A DNA stretch of 64,000 nucleotides, from the NCBI GenBank assembly GCA_963728995.1, contig CAVSMD010000004.1:186001-250000 (forward strand), given 5' to 3'. Under the pieces are notes generated by a model, which saw only the letters and a program-made list of their open reading frames with translations, did no database searches and was not told where the DNA came from. The stretch is from FEN-1219 sp963728995. Its GTDB lineage: Bacteria > Pseudomonadota > Gammaproteobacteria > Steroidobacterales > Rariloculaceae. Positions 55,617 to 64,000 of this stretch are shown here, piece after piece (positions within the stretch are counted from its first letter, which is position 1; each line of letters begins with the position of its first letter). The position numbers were made by a program, and so were the translations under genes.

Positions 55617-56579
55617 ATGATTTACGAGAGCATCCTCGACACCATCGGCAATACCCCGGTCGTGAAGCTGCATCGGGTTCCGCCGAAGCACGTCACGATG
55701 TACGCGAAGGTGGAAGCGTTCAACCCGCTGCACTCGGTCAAGGACCGGCTGGCATTCGCGATCATCGACGATGCCGAGCAGCGCGGCGTGCTGAAGCGGG
55801 GTCAGACCGTGGTCGAGGCCACCTCGGGTAACACCGGCATTGCGCTCGCCATGGTGTGCGCCGCGAAGGGCTATCCGTTCGTCGCGACGATGAGCGAGAC
55901 GTTCTCCGTCGAGCGGCGGAAGATCATGCGCGCCCTCGGCGCGAAGGTCATCCTGACGCCCGCGGCCGAGCGCGGCACCGGCATGGTGCGGCTCGCGGCG
56001 GCGCTCGCCGAGAAGCACGGCTGGTTCCTGGCACGGCAGTTCCAGAACCCGGCCAACCCGGCCTACCACCGCCAAACCACGGGCCCCGAGATCCTGAAGG
56101 ACTTCGCCGGCCGGCGGCTCGATTTCTGGGTCACGGGCTGGGGCACGGGCGGCACGCTCACGGGCGCCGGCGAGATGATCAAGCTGGCGCGTCCGGACGT
56201 GCAGATCGTCGCCACCGAGCCGGCCGGCGCCTCGCTGCTCGGCGGCAAGCCCTGGGCGCCGCACAAGATCCAGGGCTGGACGCCGGACTTCCTGCCGGAT
56301 GTCCTGAACCCGAAGGTGTTCGATCAGCTGCTGCCCGTCACGGACGAGGAAGGCAAGCAAATGGCGCGCCGGCTCGCGGCGGAGGAAGGCATCTTCGTCG
56401 GCATCTCGGCCGGCGCCACGGTCGCGGCAGCCATGAAGGCCGCGGAGAACGCCAAGCCAGGGTCGGTGCTGCTCGCGATGTTGCCGGATACCGGCGAGCG
56501 GTATCTCGGCACCTACCTCTTCGACGATCTGAACTCGGGCTCCGACGACGAGTGGCTCGCGAGCCTCGATAAGAAGTAG
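55617..56579 (+). CDS. cysK: Cysteine synthase (O-acetylserine sulfhydrylase)
   Basis: A 320-residue fold-type II PLP enzyme. The PLP lysine is Lys42 in NPLHSVKDR, the substrate loop is ATSGNTGIALA, the phosphate loop is GWGTGGTLTGAGE, and TPDFLPDVLN plus LPDTGERYL are typical. It combines O-acetylserine with sulfide to make cysteine, the last step after CysH and siroheme-dependent sulfite reductase. The gene starts 22 bases after cysG, so they share a transcript. CysK is favoured over CysM by length and by the IQGWTPDFLP segment. Confidence 0.92.
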   Translation: MIYESILDTIGNTPVVKLHRVPPKHVTMYAKVEAFNPLHSVKDRLAFAIIDDAEQRGVLKRGQTVVEATSGNTGIALAMVCAAKGYPFVATMSETFSVERRKIMRALGAKVILTPAAERGTGMVRLAAALAEKHGWFLARQFQNPANPAYHRQTTGPEILKDFAGRRLDFWVTGWGTGGTLTGAGEMIKLARPDVQIVATEPAGASLLGGKPWAPHKIQGWTPDFLPDVLNPKVFDQLLPVTDEEGKQMARRLAAEEGIFVGISAGATVAAAMKAAENAKPGSVLLAMLPDTGERYLGTYLFDDLNSGSDDEWLASLDKK

Positions 56580-56598
56580 CCGCCCCTGTCCCGGCGTC

Positions 56599-56616
56599 CG
56601 GCGGCCAGGCCCGCCG
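56599..56616. terminator. Weak hairpin after cysK
   Basis: CGGCGG and CCGCCG form a 6-bp stem with a 6-base loop, 19 bases after the cysK stop in the gap to a convergent gene. No T-run. Confidence 0.3.
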
Positions 56617-56741
56617 AACGCACGTCTCCCGCTGCCCTGTGTGGCTCGCGGCGAGATGTTGAACGGCCCTGCAGCGGGTGGAGGCGCACGCGCAGAGTCG
56701 GCGCGTGGTGACCGAGCCCGTTGAGGCTCCTCACGATGCGG

Positions 56742-57185
56742 TCACGACACCTCCGGCCGGGGCGGCCGGCGCGAGGAGCCTTGCGCCGCCGCTCGCGGCG
56801 ACGCGCCGGGCGCGCCGCCGAGGGCCGAACGCTCGACGGCGCTCGCAAGCGCAGTGCCGAGCCCCATCGCGACGCCACCCGCCAGGAGATGCGCGAGCGA
56901 AATGATCCAATGCATGTCTCCCGGCAGAAGACCCACTTGCATTCGCCCGAACACGACGACACCGACTCCCCAGAGCGCCGCAAACGCTGCGGTCCCCCGC
57001 CTGACGCCGGCGCGAAACCCGAGCGCGGCCGTTGCCCACATCGCGAGCACGACCACGAGACCGAGCAGCATGTGCACCGACAGCCACGAGAAAAGGTGGC
57101 CCGTCCAGAAGGCGAGGCCGAGCAGCAGTGCCGCCAATCCGCAGAGGCGAACCAGCAGCTTGAGCAATCGTGCGAGGGTGATCAT
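56742..57185 (-). CDS. Small four-helix membrane protein
   Basis: A 147-residue protein with four hydrophobic segments (LLVRLCGLAALLLGLAFW, HMLLGLVVVLAMWATAALG, TAAFAALWGVGVVVFG and ISLAHLLAGGVAMGLGTAL) and a basic, alanine-rich tail. Histidines in GHLFSWLSVHMLLG and MHWIISLAHLL lie within or next to helices and could bind haem or metal, but I recognise no family. ATG 57185 has AAGGAG upstream. Confidence 0.65.
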   Translation of the reverse strand: MITLARLLKLLVRLCGLAALLLGLAFWTGHLFSWLSVHMLLGLVVVLAMWATAALGFRAGVRRGTAAFAALWGVGVVVFGRMQVGLLPGDMHWIISLAHLLAGGVAMGLGTALASAVERSALGGAPGASPRAAAQGSSRRPPRPEVS

Positions 57186-57348
57186 GACGCATGGCTCCTT
57201 GTGTAGATCGACGAGGCGGGGATCCCTCCCACGCTCGTAGTGTCCTTACGTACGGAAGACGACTCGGCAGCTCGGGGTGTGACAGGGCCTTTTCGAACGA
57301 CGGCTCGCGACCGGGCGAGGCCGGCGGCGGCCGCCGGCTCCACGTGCC

Positions 57349-57915
57349 TCATGTGCCGCCGAGGTCTCGCGCCTGAAAGCTCAGCTCTGCGGTTTCGGAG
57401 GAGGTCTTCGTGGCGCGCCGCGCGCTTCCCATTGCGGGCCGCCTCTGCCGTCGCAGCAAAATCCGGAACGCTAGCCCGTGAGTGATCAGCATCAGCGGAA
57501 CGAGAAGAGTCGGGATGAAGAACGTCGCGCCCAACTGGCCCGGCACGAGCCCGGCATCGGCGCCGTGGTAGAACGCGCTTAGCAGATCGAACGAGCCCCA
57601 AACGTTGAAGACCCACGCAATCACGAGACCGGCGCGGCTTCGCAGTGTCGCCAGCGAGAGCAATGCGAGCGTCGCCGCTGCGATATCCCCGTAGGCGGCG
57701 GGCTGCGCAAACGCAGAGGGCAACTCCGGCGACACGACGCCCCGCACCAGGAAGGCCAACCCCACGAAGCGGAAACTGTGCAAGATCAGAATGGGCCTTA
57801 GAGCCTCGGCGGGTGGCAACCGACGGAGCTTCGGCCAGACGTAGCGCGTCGCGACGATCCCCCACGCGATGAACGCAAACACGATGCTTACGAAAAAACA
57901 GAGTTGTGGAAGCAT
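57349..57915 (-). CDS. Multi-helix membrane protein of unknown function
   Basis: A 188-residue protein with about five transmembrane segments (first FFVSIVFAFIAWGIVATRYVW) and a basic soluble tail. Conserved-looking residues are ILHSFRFVGLAFLVRG and FNVWGSFDLLSAFYHGAD. No known family comes to mind. GGAGG seven bases ahead supports ATG 57915. It precedes the other small membrane protein on the same strand with a 163-base gap. Confidence 0.65.
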   Translation of the reverse strand: MLPQLCFFVSIVFAFIAWGIVATRYVWPKLRRLPPAEALRPILILHSFRFVGLAFLVRGVVSPELPSAFAQPAAYGDIAAATLALLSLATLRSRAGLVIAWVFNVWGSFDLLSAFYHGADAGLVPGQLGATFFIPTLLVPLMLITHGLAFRILLRRQRRPAMGSARRATKTSSETAELSFQARDLGGT

Positions 57916-58001
57916 ATGTCCCTCCTTGGGCTCGAATTCTCGATACGCGATGGCGCGACGCACGTGATGCTCGAGCCGCCGGATGTCGCGGGCGGCGCCG
58001 G

Positions 58002-58865
58002 TCAGTGGGTGCTCCGGCGCGCGCCTGCCGGCACCGACGGCAGGCCTCGTTCACGCGCCGCGGCCGCGTCCTCGGTCAGCCACCGGCGCCACGTCGTGAC
58101 GCCACGGCGAAGGGCGCGTGACGCGTCCACCGCCTCCATCGCCATGCGTACGCGCCGAGGCAGCGGGACGTTCCATATTCGCCGATGGAGACCGCGCACG
58201 GCGAAGTACTGCTCCGCGAGCTCGCGAACCGTGAGCAGCTCTGGACCGACGAAGTCCTCGCGCTCTCCACGCAGTCCATCCGTCACGCACTGAGCAACGA
58301 ACGGGCCAAAGTCGGCCGAATCGACCGGTTGTCGACGCAGCTTCGCCGGCAGCAGCAACACCCCGCGGCGAGCGGAGCGCTCGAGCATTCGCTCGAGCAG
58401 CCAATAGAACTCCGTCGCCCGCACGATTGACCAGGGCACGGGGGAGTGCTTGACGCGATCCTCGGCCATGAGCTTCACACGCGCGTACGCGCTGCCGCGG
58501 GCCATCTGCGCCAGTCCGACGATCGAGACGTGCACGAAATGCTGCACGTCGGCGTCGTGGGCCGCATGCAGCAGTGCCGTCGTTGCCCCGACGTCCACGT
58601 CGGTCGGCGAGCGTACGAAGTCGACGAGCCGAAAGCCGCCGCGTTGCGCAGCCGGGGAGCTCGTGGCCGCGTGCACGATCGCGTGCACGCCGACCAGCGC
58701 CGCAGAGAACTCGCGCTCCGTCGCCAAGTCAGCGCGCACCCACTCCACCGCCGGGTCGCGCCCGGGTTGCCGCGCGATAATTCGGATCTGGTGGCCATCC
58801 TTCCTCAGGGAAGCAACGATCGCCCGGCCCAGGTGACCGGTGCCGCCCGTGACCAAGACTCTCAT
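58002..58865 (-). CDS. NAD(P)-binding SDR/NmrA-like protein
   Basis: A 287-residue atypical short-chain-dehydrogenase-fold protein. The Rossmann motif is MRVLVTGGTGHLGRAIVASL, followed by IIARQP at the cofactor-specificity position, HAATSS, and HFVHVSIVGLAQ. The tyrosine-lysine pair of active SDRs is replaced by a looser YARVKLMAED, as in NAD(P)H-binding complex I NDUFA9-like proteins, so it may sense or bind NAD(P)H. GGAGACGAGCA precedes ATG 58865. Confidence 0.82.
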   Translation of the reverse strand: MRVLVTGGTGHLGRAIVASLRKDGHQIRIIARQPGRDPAVEWVRADLATEREFSAALVGVHAIVHAATSSPAAQRGGFRLVDFVRSPTDVDVGATTALLHAAHDADVQHFVHVSIVGLAQMARGSAYARVKLMAEDRVKHSPVPWSIVRATEFYWLLERMLERSARRGVLLLPAKLRRQPVDSADFGPFVAQCVTDGLRGEREDFVGPELLTVRELAEQYFAVRGLHRRIWNVPLPRRVRMAMEAVDASRALRRGVTTWRRWLTEDAAAARERGLPSVPAGARRSTH

Positions 58866-58917
58866 TGCTCGTCTCCTTTCTCTCCGTCCGATGGAAAGAC
58901 GTCGCAGCGCAGCTCGC

Positions 58918-58932
58918 TGTGACAGCGTCACA
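58918..58932. promoter_or_regulatory. TGTGAC-AGC-GTCACA inverted repeat upstream of the SDR-like gene
   Basis: A perfect 6-bp inverted repeat with a three-base centre, 53 bases ahead of the start at 58865. The word TGTGACAG in it recurs at 57278-57285 and 60159-60166, each ahead of another minus-strand gene. Candidate operator. Confidence 0.4.
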
Positions 58933-58961
58933 CACGGAGGACGCCCTACCGACTGAACGTC

Positions 58962-58979
58962 GTCGACGTCGACGTCGAC
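58962..58979. repeat. Three tandem GTCGAC units
   Basis: Three exact copies of the palindromic hexamer GTCGAC lie between the LpxR-like and SDR-like genes, just 3' of the LpxR-like stop. Too short for a satellite; could form a hairpin. Confidence 0.6.
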
Positions 58980-59009
58980 GCAGCTCGCGTACGCGCGCTC
59001 GCGGTACCG

Positions 59010-60093
59010 TCATCCGAACCCGCGGCTCACCGTCAGACCGGCCCAAGTGAAGGCGCGCGCGCCCGCGCCCACGGCGAGCTCCTTGCTCTGGCGGCGAATC
59101 ACGTAGCTCAGCCGAAGCCTGTCGTCGAGAAACACGTCCACACCGATCCAGACCTCGCCGAGGACGTGCTCCGTCTCGGCTGATCGATAGGCGACGTCGC
59201 TGTGACGAAATTGCCCCTGCAGGAACGCGTTATAGAGTCGGCCGCGCAACTTCACGCCGGCGGTCAACGCGAAGGCTCGATGTCGTCGCACCAGAGGCGG
59301 CTCGACGATGACTGGCTGTCCCGCGTAATCGCCCTCGTCGGCGACGGACTCCCACCATCGCTCGGCCCGGCTTCCCCAACGAAACGTGAGCGCGGCGTCG
59401 GCCTCGGTCAGGAAGCCGAGAGAGAGCGTCGTATCGAGGCGCAGCGCATAACCCTGGGACCCGAGCCGACCGGCGGTGAGCAGCCGGTAGCGTGACCGCG
59501 TGTAGCGAAAAGTGGGCTCACCGCCTGCGGAGATCTGATGGTCATAACCCATCGGCAGCTGGACTCCGACGGCCGCATGCACGCGGCGATGCACCTGCCC
59601 CGCGAAGGGGAGTCCCAACAAGCCGACCGTCAGTGTCGACTGGTAAGCCACGTCGGCTGTCGGGTCGTGGGCCAGCTTCGATCTGGCCGCGTACAGCAAG
59701 CTCGCGTATGGCCGATCGTCGGTCAGCGGTTCCTCTGCCGAGAGGTCTTGCGGCGTGAAGAGCAACAGGCCGAGATCGACGGCCGTCGCCTGGATGGGCG
59801 CCGGCATCGGCCCATCGACGCACCGCCAAGTCGCGCGTGCGCATTCCGCCGGGCTCGTGTCCGTGAGCGTGACCGAAACTCCGCCGGTGTAATCGCGATC
59901 CTTCTGTGTGAATGCGAACAGATCGTTGTCGCTATGGAGAGTCCAGCGGCGCCGTGCGCCACCGTCGGGCGCCGACTGCAAGTGCTGCGGATCGCTCGCT
60001 CGCAGCACCGACATGCGGCGACAGCGGAAGTGCTGTCAGCAGCACGAGCACTGCAAGCAAATGAGGTGGCTTTAGTTTGCTTCGACCGCTCAT
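59010..60093 (-). CDS. LpxR-like outer-membrane lipid A deacylase family protein (frameshifted near signal peptide)
   Basis: The main frame encodes a DUF2219/LpxR beta-barrel: WTLHSDNDLFAFTQKDRDYTGGV, LFTPQDLSAEEPLTDDRPYASLLY, many amphipathic strands and a terminal aromatic strand. LpxR removes the 3'-acyloxyacyl chain of lipid A in the outer membrane; the DND and DRPYA blocks match, though catalytic activity is not proved. The signal peptide (MSGRSKLKPPHLLAVLVLLTA) starts at ATG 60093 behind GGAAGGAG but in a different frame. One surplus base between about 60010 and 59945 would repair it. The main frame alone could begin at ATG 60014 but would then lack export. Confidence 0.75.
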
Positions 60094-60266
60094 TCGTCTC
60101 GCTCCTTCCGAACTTCATCAACGTGTGTTGACTTGTCAGACGACAGCGGCGGCGTGGATGTGACAGGCTTCGTGTGCGCGACAAAGCGCTACGCAACGCG
60201 AGCACGCGTCGCGGCGACGGCTCGCACGCGGCGACCGAAAGGATCAGCGTTGCTGAGACGGATCTG

Positions 60267-60728
60267 TCAGGCGGACGAGACGTCGGCCGCGACCGCGGCA
60301 AGTCGATCGAGCTCCTTCATGTACACGGGCTGCAGCACGCGTGTGGCCACCCAGCGCTCCACGACGCCGGCGAGCCCGCGCCCGACATCGGTAACGGTGC
60401 TGATCGTGACGTCCGCGCTGCGTCCACCGTCGCGCGGGTCCACAGTGAACGTCGTGACGATGTCCGCCCCCACGTAGTGCTCGCTGATCACGCGTCCGGG
60501 GTCCGGCTCGGAGACGATCCCATGATAAGTCCGAGTCGTGCCCAGGATTCGCATGACGAGATCGATCTGCGTCCCGGTGCCGAACCCGCCGCCCGTCACC
60601 TCCATCGACACGAACGGCGGCCGCGGCAAGATCCGCGGATGACCGTGCCGATAGTCGGCGATGATCGAATACAGGCGCCGCGCAGGCGCATCGATGAGCA
60701 TTGACGCGGATATGCAATGTCGAGCCAT
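60267..60728 (-). CDS. SRPBCC (polyketide cyclase-like) family protein
   Basis: A 153-residue START-like protein. It shows the typical order: an N-terminal strand ISASMLIDAPARRLYSIIADY, helix, curved sheet strands (GFGTGTQIDLVMRILG, RVISEHYVGADIVTTFTVD) and the long C-terminal helix LQPVYMKELDRLAAVAADV over a hydrophobic pocket. It should bind a lipid-like or aromatic ligand. GGGAG supports ATG 60728. It follows the efflux operon (27-base gap) and may be its last gene. Confidence 0.8.
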   Translation of the reverse strand: MARHCISASMLIDAPARRLYSIIADYRHGHPRILPRPPFVSMEVTGGGFGTGTQIDLVMRILGTTRTYHGIVSEPDPGRVISEHYVGADIVTTFTVDPRDGGRSADVTISTVTDVGRGLAGVVERWVATRVLQPVYMKELDRLAAVAADVSSA

Positions 60729-60754
60729 CGGAGTTCTCCCGTTCACGTAAGCGC

Positions 60755-62330
60755 TCAATGCGCGCCGGCGGGCGCGCCGTCTTGCGGTCTCTTGGCGAGC
60801 CACACGACCGCGGTCAACGCCAGGAACAGCCATCCCGAGATCCCGAAGATGTCGTTCGCCGCGAGCAGCGTGGATTGGTGCACGAGCATCGACTGGATCT
60901 CGGCGGTCGCCGAGCCGCCGGTCAGCCCGGCGTCATGGAGGCCGGCCGTGGCATGCGCAGCTTGCGGCGCCAGATCGCACACGCGCTCGACGAGCTGCGT
61001 GTGGTGCACCGCCTCGCGCCGCTGCCAGAACGTCGTCGCGAGCGACGCGCCGAAGCTGCCCGCGGTGATGCGGAAGAAGTTCACCAGCCCCGAGCCGAAC
61101 GCCATGCGCTCCGGGCTCAGGTCGCTCAGGGTGATCGAGATCAGGGGCGCGAAGAACATCGCGATGCCGGCGCCTTGCACTAGCTGCGGCAGCCGCCAGC
61201 GCCGCGTAGTTCGCGCCGGTCGTGTAAGCCGGCGCGCAGAAGCTGGCGGCGGCGAAGATCAGGAAACGCCGCGGTCGCAAACAGCGCGGGTCGACGCGGC
61301 CGAGGCTCTTGCCGACCGCAGGCGACAGCGCGAACGCCAACAGGCCGTAGGGCGCGACGACGAGGCCGGCCCAGGTCGCCGTGTAGCCCATCTGGGTCTG
61401 CAGCCACAGCGGCAGCAGCACGACGCTGCCGAAGAACACGCTGTAGCCGAGGCTCACGGCGATCGTGCCGGCGCTGAAGTTGCGGATCCTGAACAGACTC
61501 AGATCGACGATCGGGTGCGCTCCGTGAGCTCCCAGACGACGAACAACGCAAGGCCGAGTGCGGCGACGATGGCGAGCGTCACGATGAACGGCGAGCCGAA
61601 CCAGTCGAGCTCGGTGCCCTTGTCGAGCATGATCTGCAACGCGCCGACCCACACGACGATGAGGCCCGAGCCCGACGGCGTCGACGGGCACCTGCCGCGT
61701 CGGCGTATCGCGTCGTCCGAGCAAGTGGTGCGCGAGCCACGGCCACCGCGAGCCCGACCGGCAGGTTGATGTAGAAGATCCACGGCCACGAGTAGTTGTC
61801 GGTGATCCAGCCGCCGGTGATCGGACCGACCACGGGCGCGACCATGACCGTCATGCTCCAGATCGCGAGCGCCACGCCCTGCCGGTCGCTCGGATAGCTC
61901 GCCATCAGCAGCGTCTGCGACAACGGCACCATCAGCCCCGACACCGCGCCCTGCATGACGCGAAAGCGCGAGCAGCATCTGGAAGGTCGACGGCCGTCCC
62001 GCACAGCCAGCACGCCGCCGTGAACAGCAGGACGGCGCATCGCGAACACGCGCACCTGGCCGAACCGCTGCGCGAGCCAGCCCGAGAGCAGCACCGAGAT
62101 CGCGTTGGCGACGGCGTAGGACGTGATGACCCAGGTCGCCTGCTCGGGCTGACGCCGAGATCGCCCGCGATGTGCGGAATCGCGACGTTGGCGATCGTCG
62201 TGTCGAGCACTTCCATGAAGTTGCCGAGCGCGAGCGCGACGGTGACGAGCGCCAGCGCCAATGCCCTTGAAGTGCGTATCGCGGCGTTGCCACGCGCGCT
62301 CTGTCTCAGGCGCCGACGCGCGGCCGGCCG
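60755..62330 (-). pseudogene. emrB: EmrB/QacA-type MFS drug transporter, multiply frameshifted
   Basis: The pieces assemble into a 14-helix DHA2 exporter: FMEVLDTTIANVAIPHIAGDL, then EQATWVITSYAVANAISVLL, FRVMQGAVSGLMVPLSQTL, MVAPVVGPITGGWITD, PWIFYINLPVG, IVVWVGALQIMLDKGTELDWF, LGYSVFFGSVVLLPLWLQTQ and GFGSG-like MAFGSGLVNFFRITAGSFG. All are in the right order, but the frame changes at least eight times (for example near 62150, 62036, 61985, 61740, 61672, 61520 and 61190). That density points to sequence errors rather than decay. The N-terminal boundary is uncertain. It pairs with the EmrA-like adaptor encoded upstream. Confidence 0.75.
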
Positions 62331-63566
62331 GCGCGCCGCGATTCGCTCCGGGCGCGCGGCTCGTCGCCGGCGGCTTGGCGGCGACCGCTGCGGCGGCCGC
62401 CGCCGTTCGCGCGATGATGTCGGCGATCAGCGCGTCCACGGCCGGTCGCTGTCGGCGAACACCGTCGTGCGATAGCCGCGTCTCCGGCTGCCGGCTGCGG
62501 CTTGTCGCGTCGACGCCGCCGCGGTCGTGCACGTCGACTTCCACTTCCATCGACAGCCCGATGGCGAGCGGATGCGCGGCGCACCTCGTCACGCGTCGAG
62601 CGCGACGCGCACGGGCAGCCGCTGCACGACCTTGATCCAGTTGCCGGTCGCGTTCTGCGCGGGCAGCAGTGCGAACGCCGCGCCGGTGCCCGCGCCGAAG
62701 CCCGCGACCCTGCCGTGATACTCCACGCCGTTGGCATCGGCCGTCAGTCGTGACGGGCTGGCCCGACGCGGATGCGTGCAGCTGCCCTTCCTTGAAGTTC
62801 GCGTCCACCCACACCTGCGTCCGGCGGCACGATCGCCATCAGCGGCGTCCCGGGGCTGACGCGCTGGCCGAGCTGCACGCTGCGCTTGGCGACGAAGCCC
62901 GACACCGGCGCCGGGATCTCGGCCCGCCGGTAGTCGAGGTAGGCCGCGCGCACGGCGGCGGCGCGCGCGCGCGACCTTGGGGTGCGAGGCGACGTCCGTG
63001 TCGTCGGTCAACGCGCGATGGCTGGCGAGCTGCTCCCGCGCGGCCGCGAGCGCCGACTCCGGCGTCGCGCACGCTATCGCGGGCGTGCTGCAGCTCTTCG
63101 TCGGAGACGGCGCCGGAGTCCGCCAGGCGCTCGCGCCGCTGGAGGTCCGCCTGCGCCTTGGCGAGATCGACCTCGCGGACGGTGACCTCGGCGCGAGCTG
63201 CTCCGTGCTGGCGAACAGGCTGCGCACCTCGCGCACGGTCTGAGCGAGCTCCGCCTTCGGCCCGCGCAGCGCGACTGCCGCATCGGCGCGGTCGAGCTCG
63301 CACGAGCGCTGGCCGGCCGTGACGTATTGCGTGTCGTCGGCATCGATCCCGACGACGGTGCCCGCCACCTGCGGCGTGATCAGCACCACGTTGCCGTCGA
63401 CGTAGGCGTCGTCGGTGGCCTCACGTAGCGGACCGAGCAGTGACCCAATACGCAGCCATAGGCGATGCCGGCCGACGGCGAAGGTGCCGAGCGACGGCGA
63501 GCGGCAGATCTTGCGCTTGCTGTTCGTGGGCGGGCGCTGGCTCGTGTCTGAGTTGTGCTCGGTCAT
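62331..63566 (-). pseudogene. emrA: EmrA-type membrane-fusion protein, multiply frameshifted
   Basis: Starts at ATG 63566 (MTEHNSDTSQRPP) overlapping the stop of the outer-membrane gene (ATGA). Recognisable pieces are TDDAYVDGNVVLITPQVAGTVVGI (first lipoyl half), a helical hairpin, IPAPVSGFVAKRSVQLGQRVSPGTPL (second lipoyl half), GAFALLPAQNATGNWIKVVQRLPVRVALD-like end and the GLSMEVEVDVHD signature typical of EmrA. The frame changes several times. The 3' boundary with the MFS gene is approximate. Confidence 0.72.
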
Positions 63567-64000
63567 GATGATTTCCTCGCGGGTGTGGGTCGGGCGGCAA
63601 GTGGAGTCGATGTCGGCGCGCCGCCTTCGAAGCCGCCGCCGAACGCGCGCATGAGACCGATTTGGCTGGCGAAGTCACGCGCGCGCAGGTCGGCGGCGAG
63701 CTGCCGCTGCTCGAGCACCGCGGTTCGACGGTGAGCACGGTGAGATAGGTGCCGAGGCCTTCGCGGTAGCGCAGCAACGCGAGGTCGTAGGCACTTGCGG
63801 GCGGCGTCGAGCGCATGCTGCTGCTCGTCGCTTGGCGCGCGACGGCGCGCAGGGCCGCGAGCTGGTCGCCGTATCGCGCAATGCCTCGACCAGGGTGGCG
63901 TTGTACTGCTCGACGGCGGCGTCGTAGTCGGCGTCGCGTGCGGCGAGATGGCCTCGGAGGCGCCGGCGATCGAAGATCGGCAGGCGCAGCGCCGGGCCGG
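63563..64000 (-). pseudogene. NodT/OprM-type outer-membrane efflux channel, C-terminal part, frameshifted and cut by window edge
   Basis: The C-terminal part of a TolC-like factor: YDLALLRYREGLGTYLTVLTVE, then in another frame AVLEQRQLAADLRARDFASQIGLMRAFGGGFEG and a stop at 63563 overlapping the emrA-like start. The helical repeat and the YREGLGTYLTVL signature fit NodT-family lipoprotein channels. More frame changes occur toward the window end. First gene of a channel-adaptor-MFS operon. Confidence 0.7.

Noticed and set aside
58962..58979. GTCGAC tandem as a phase-variable repeat
   Set aside because: Only three units, and it lies outside coding sequence and away from a promoter core.

Overview
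This is one high-GC chromosomal window from a Gram-negative bacterium with a cysB-type LysR regulator, a full-length trifunctional cysG, outer-membrane beta-barrels, lipoproteins and RND/ABC/MFS efflux systems. It most resembles an environmental gammaproteobacterium, and I would guess the Steroidobacterales/Nevskiales area; that placement is inference. The late haem genes are not of the usual gammaproteobacterial kind. I saw no tRNA, rRNA, CRISPR array, insertion sequence or prophage.

Layout. 1-8.6 kb: start of an amidohydrolase, HAD phosphatase, two GNAT acetyltransferases, a glyoxalase-fold protein and two tandem ADOP-type permeases. 8.6-15.1 kb: a minus-strand run of small exported proteins, in which a DUF6152 domain and a second unnamed domain occur both fused and split, then an alpha/beta hydrolase, a PaiB-like flavoprotein, a PEBP protein, a DJ-1/PfpI protein and a gene remnant. 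15.1-21.7 kb: a sulfur-themed block (sulfotransferase; TauD/TfdA dioxygenase, threonine-synthase-like enzyme and DASS transporter in overlapping order; TauE exporter plus a persulfide dioxygenase-rhodanese fusion). 21.7-28.6 kb: an HlyD-MacB-FtsX efflux operon, ending in a DUF5916-type outer-membrane barrel, behind a sigma-54 promoter with an upstream palindrome. 28.6-40.4 kb: M16 peptidase, PaaK-like ligase, several proteins of unknown function, kinase-fold and MBL-fold enzymes, and a coiled-coil FHA protein.

40.7-51.9 kb: a large haem operon, hemA-C-D-B-L, a two-component system, hemE, a chlorite-dismutase-family protein with the residues of coproheme decarboxylase, a ferrochelatase of the actinobacterial type, and an amine-oxidase-like flavoprotein interrupted by an amber codon. 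The last part looks like a coproporphyrin-dependent haem branch and is the most interesting thing here. 52-56.6 kb: assimilatory sulfate reduction and cysteine synthesis (cysH, cysB, cysG, cysK) with inverted repeats in the control regions. 56.7-60.7 kb: membrane proteins, an NAD(P)-binding SDR-like protein, an LpxR-like barrel and an SRPBCC protein. 60.7-64 kb: a nodT-emrA-emrB tripartite efflux operon.

Quality. At least eight genes are broken by what look like single-base insertions or deletions, and in the last 2.8 kb the reading frame changes many times. I read most of these as sequence errors, but a few could be real lesions. Coordinates for those genes are full spans across the break.
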